Shown here in pieces: positions 62,585 to 64,000 of a DNA stretch of 64,000 bases. Under the pieces are notes generated by a model. It had not been told where the DNA came from. It searched no databases and worked only from the letters and a program-made list of their open reading frames with translations. This DNA is from Melioribacteraceae bacterium (lineage in GTDB: Bacteria; Bacteroidota; Ignavibacteria; Ignavibacteriales; Melioribacteraceae): contig BQMY01000081.1 in NCBI GenBank assembly GCA_022181065.1, positions 42,973 through 106,972 on the forward strand, given 5' to 3'. Made by a program: the position numbers and the translations under genes. Position 1 is the stretch's first letter; each line of letters starts with the position of its first letter.

Positions 62585-64000
62585 GAGTGTTGCTGATTCT
62601 CGCTGTTATTTCATCTCTGATATATTCTCAGGATTTTCGTGGAGTTGAGTATGAAATTTCTCATGGTATCAAGGAGAAGATAACTCCCGGCGCGAGCATT
62701 CTGGTCGGGAATAAAAATGATGTTCTTTTCAAGGAGCATTTCGGAAGATATACATACGAAGCTGATTCACGAAATGTTGATGACAACTCTTTGTATGATA
62801 TGGCATCTGTTACCAAAGTAATGGCTACTACGCTGTGTGTTATGAAGTTGTACGATGATGATAAACTAGCACTCGATGACAAGGTTGCGAAGTATATCCC
62901 CGAGTTTGCAGCCAACGGGAAAGAAAATATAACTATACGTAACTTGCTGCTCCATAACAGCGGTATGCCGGCTTACTACTCACCGGGCAAATTGTCCGAT
63001 GAAGAATTGATTCAAAAGATTTATGGTGTGGGTTTAACATACAAAACCGGTGAGAGTTATATTTATAGCTGTCTCCACTTTGTAACATTGATGAAGGTTA
63101 CAGAAGCAATCACCGGTAAAAAGATGTACCAATATTACAAAGATACCTTCACCGATCCCCTCGGATTACAAAACACAATGTTCTCACCTCCTGCAGAAAG
63201 AAAACTGGATTGCTTGCCTACTCAGAATGATCTGCAGGGAGAGGTTCATGATCCGATCGCGAATACGTTGAAAGGCTACTCCGGTAATGCCGGATTATTC
63301 AGTAATGTTGATGATTTGTCGGTTTTGGTCAGGATGCTAATGAATGGCGGAGAATACAACGGTAAACGTTTTTTCAGGGAATCAACTGTTAAATTGTTCA
63401 CCACTCATGCCGGTGAAAACTCTACCAGAGCTCTCGGCTGGGATACAAATTCCAACGGTGAACGCAGCGCCGGATCTTTATTCTCGCGAAGTTCATACGG
63501 GCATACAGGATATACCGGTACTTGTCTTTGGATTGACCCTGAGAGAGAAATCTTCTCAATATTTCTAACAAATCGTGTGTATCCTGATGATAAAGCTTCT
63601 GTTGGAGGTTTAAGGATAAAAGTACACAACGCTGTGATAAACGCGATTGAGGATAATCCTCCGACCCCTGATGTGACATCATTATTTTTGGATAAGGGGA
63701 ACAACATCAATTTTACGATCAATACCAATTCGCAAAAAGGGAGAGTTCTCCTGACGGAAGTTTATGTGAATGATAAGTTATTCGACAAGTTTTCCGGTGA
63801 CAAGAAAGAAGAAAAATACTCAATTCCTGCCGATCCCGGTGGTAATACCGTATATGCGATTAATAAATCGGAAAGCAAGGAGAGTATAACTTCCGATAAG
63901 TACATCGTCCATGGTCTTGAAAAAGATGTACTCCTCGTTGACGCGATTGACAACGATGCTTCGGAAGAAAAACAATATCATCATTCTTTTGCTATGCTGG
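62581..64000 (+). CDS. Exported serine hydrolase (class C beta-lactamase family), cut by window end
   Basis: At least 473 residues, running off the right edge. Signal peptide 1-17 (VLLILAVISSLIYSQ). The beta-lactamase/penicillin-binding-like domain (~20-370) has the nucleophile S76-x-x-K79 in DMASVTKVMATT, LLLHNSGMPAYY, YIYSCLHFV at the Tyr motif and YGHTGYTGT in place of KTG. From ~455 the sequence LLVDAIDNDASEEKQYHHSF begins a domain similar to the one in the GH18-like protein of the same operon (LLVNGFDREIGDDNTHDF). It probably acts on D-amino-acid-containing peptides. ATGA overlap with the M15 gene shows translational coupling. Confidence 0.87.
   Translation, partial: MRVLLILAVISSLIYSQDFRGVEYEISHGIKEKITPGASILVGNKNDVLFKEHFGRYTYEADSRNVDDNSLYDMASVTKVMATTLCVMKLYDDDKLALDDKVAKYIPEFAANGKENITIRNLLLHNSGMPAYYSPGKLSDEELIQKIYGVGLTYKTGESYIYSCLHFVTLMKVTEAITGKKMYQYYKDTFTDPLGLQNTMFSPPAERKLDCLPTQNDLQGEVHDPIANTLKGYSGNAGLFSNVDDLSVLVRMLMNGGEYNGKRFFRESTVKLFTTHAGENSTRALGWDTNSNGERSAGSLFSRSSYGHTGYTGTCLWIDPEREIFSIFLTNRVYPDDKASVGGLRIKVHNAVINAIEDNPPTPDVTSLFLDKGNNINFTINTNSQKGRVLLTEVYVNDKLFDKFSGDKKEEKYSIPADPGGNTVYAINKSESKESITSDKYIVHGLEKDVLLVDAIDNDASEEKQYHHSFAML

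Overview
The window looks like a chromosomal segment of a Gram-negative, diaminopimelate-type bacterium of the Bacteroidota/Chlorobi/Ignavibacteriota (FCB) side of the tree, most likely Ignavibacteria-like. The main reasons are the C-terminal type IX secretion (T9SS) sorting tails of the NYPNPFNP class on large secreted proteins (624-3005, 57863-60331), the gene order of the dcw cluster without murB or ddl, and a FtsZ tail of Bacteroidota-like form. The lineage is inferred from protein style only. I see no rRNA, tRNA, prophage, integrase or transposase gene.

Layout. 1-7475: end of a beta-propeller protein, a secreted N-acetylmuramoyl-L-alanine amidase with a T9SS tail, a small membrane protein, an NhaC-type antiporter with an ABM-domain protein on the minus strand, and a secreted M14 carboxypeptidase. 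7792-10052: egtB-egtD, the core of ergothioneine synthesis. 10120-19282: a receiver/PP2C phosphatase, a membrane histidine kinase, a 1607-residue exported protein with 15 PKD repeats and an MBL-fold hydrolase. 19291-21894: an exported hypothetical, a PrsW-like membrane protease and a ParA ATPase that unexpectedly carries a T9SS-tail-like domain. 22193-28890: a tight run of GNAT, alanine/ornithine-type racemase, sodium:solute symporter, M20 amidohydrolase, alanine racemase, alpha/beta hydrolase and a small membrane protein, which I read as a possible D-amino-acid or acyl-amino-acid module.

30103-46040 is an uninterrupted 14-gene division and cell wall cluster (mraZ, rsmH, ftsL, ftsI, murE, murF, mraY, murD, ftsW, murG, murC, ftsQ, ftsA, ftsZ) with mostly overlapping genes. 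It is preceded by a 750-base leader with several palindromes and a candidate MraZ box, and closed by a strong terminator. MurE has the DNPR motif of meso-diaminopimelate-adding enzymes.

46100-48150 and 55500-56030 are gene-free and made of nested palindromic repeats: a tandem array of roughly 365-base composite units, and two copies of a second palindrome cassette. They flank, in direct orientation, a block with a DUF1684-like lipoprotein, mutS and a 1262-residue alpha-amylase family protein. 56130-64000 holds an amidohydrolase and then an envelope-directed run: GH18-like secreted protein with T9SS tail, transglutaminase-like protein, M15 D,D-carboxypeptidase-like protein and a serine hydrolase cut by the window end. 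Many genes of the window act on peptidoglycan or D-amino acids (amidase, GH18, M15, serine hydrolase, two racemases, the whole dcw cluster).
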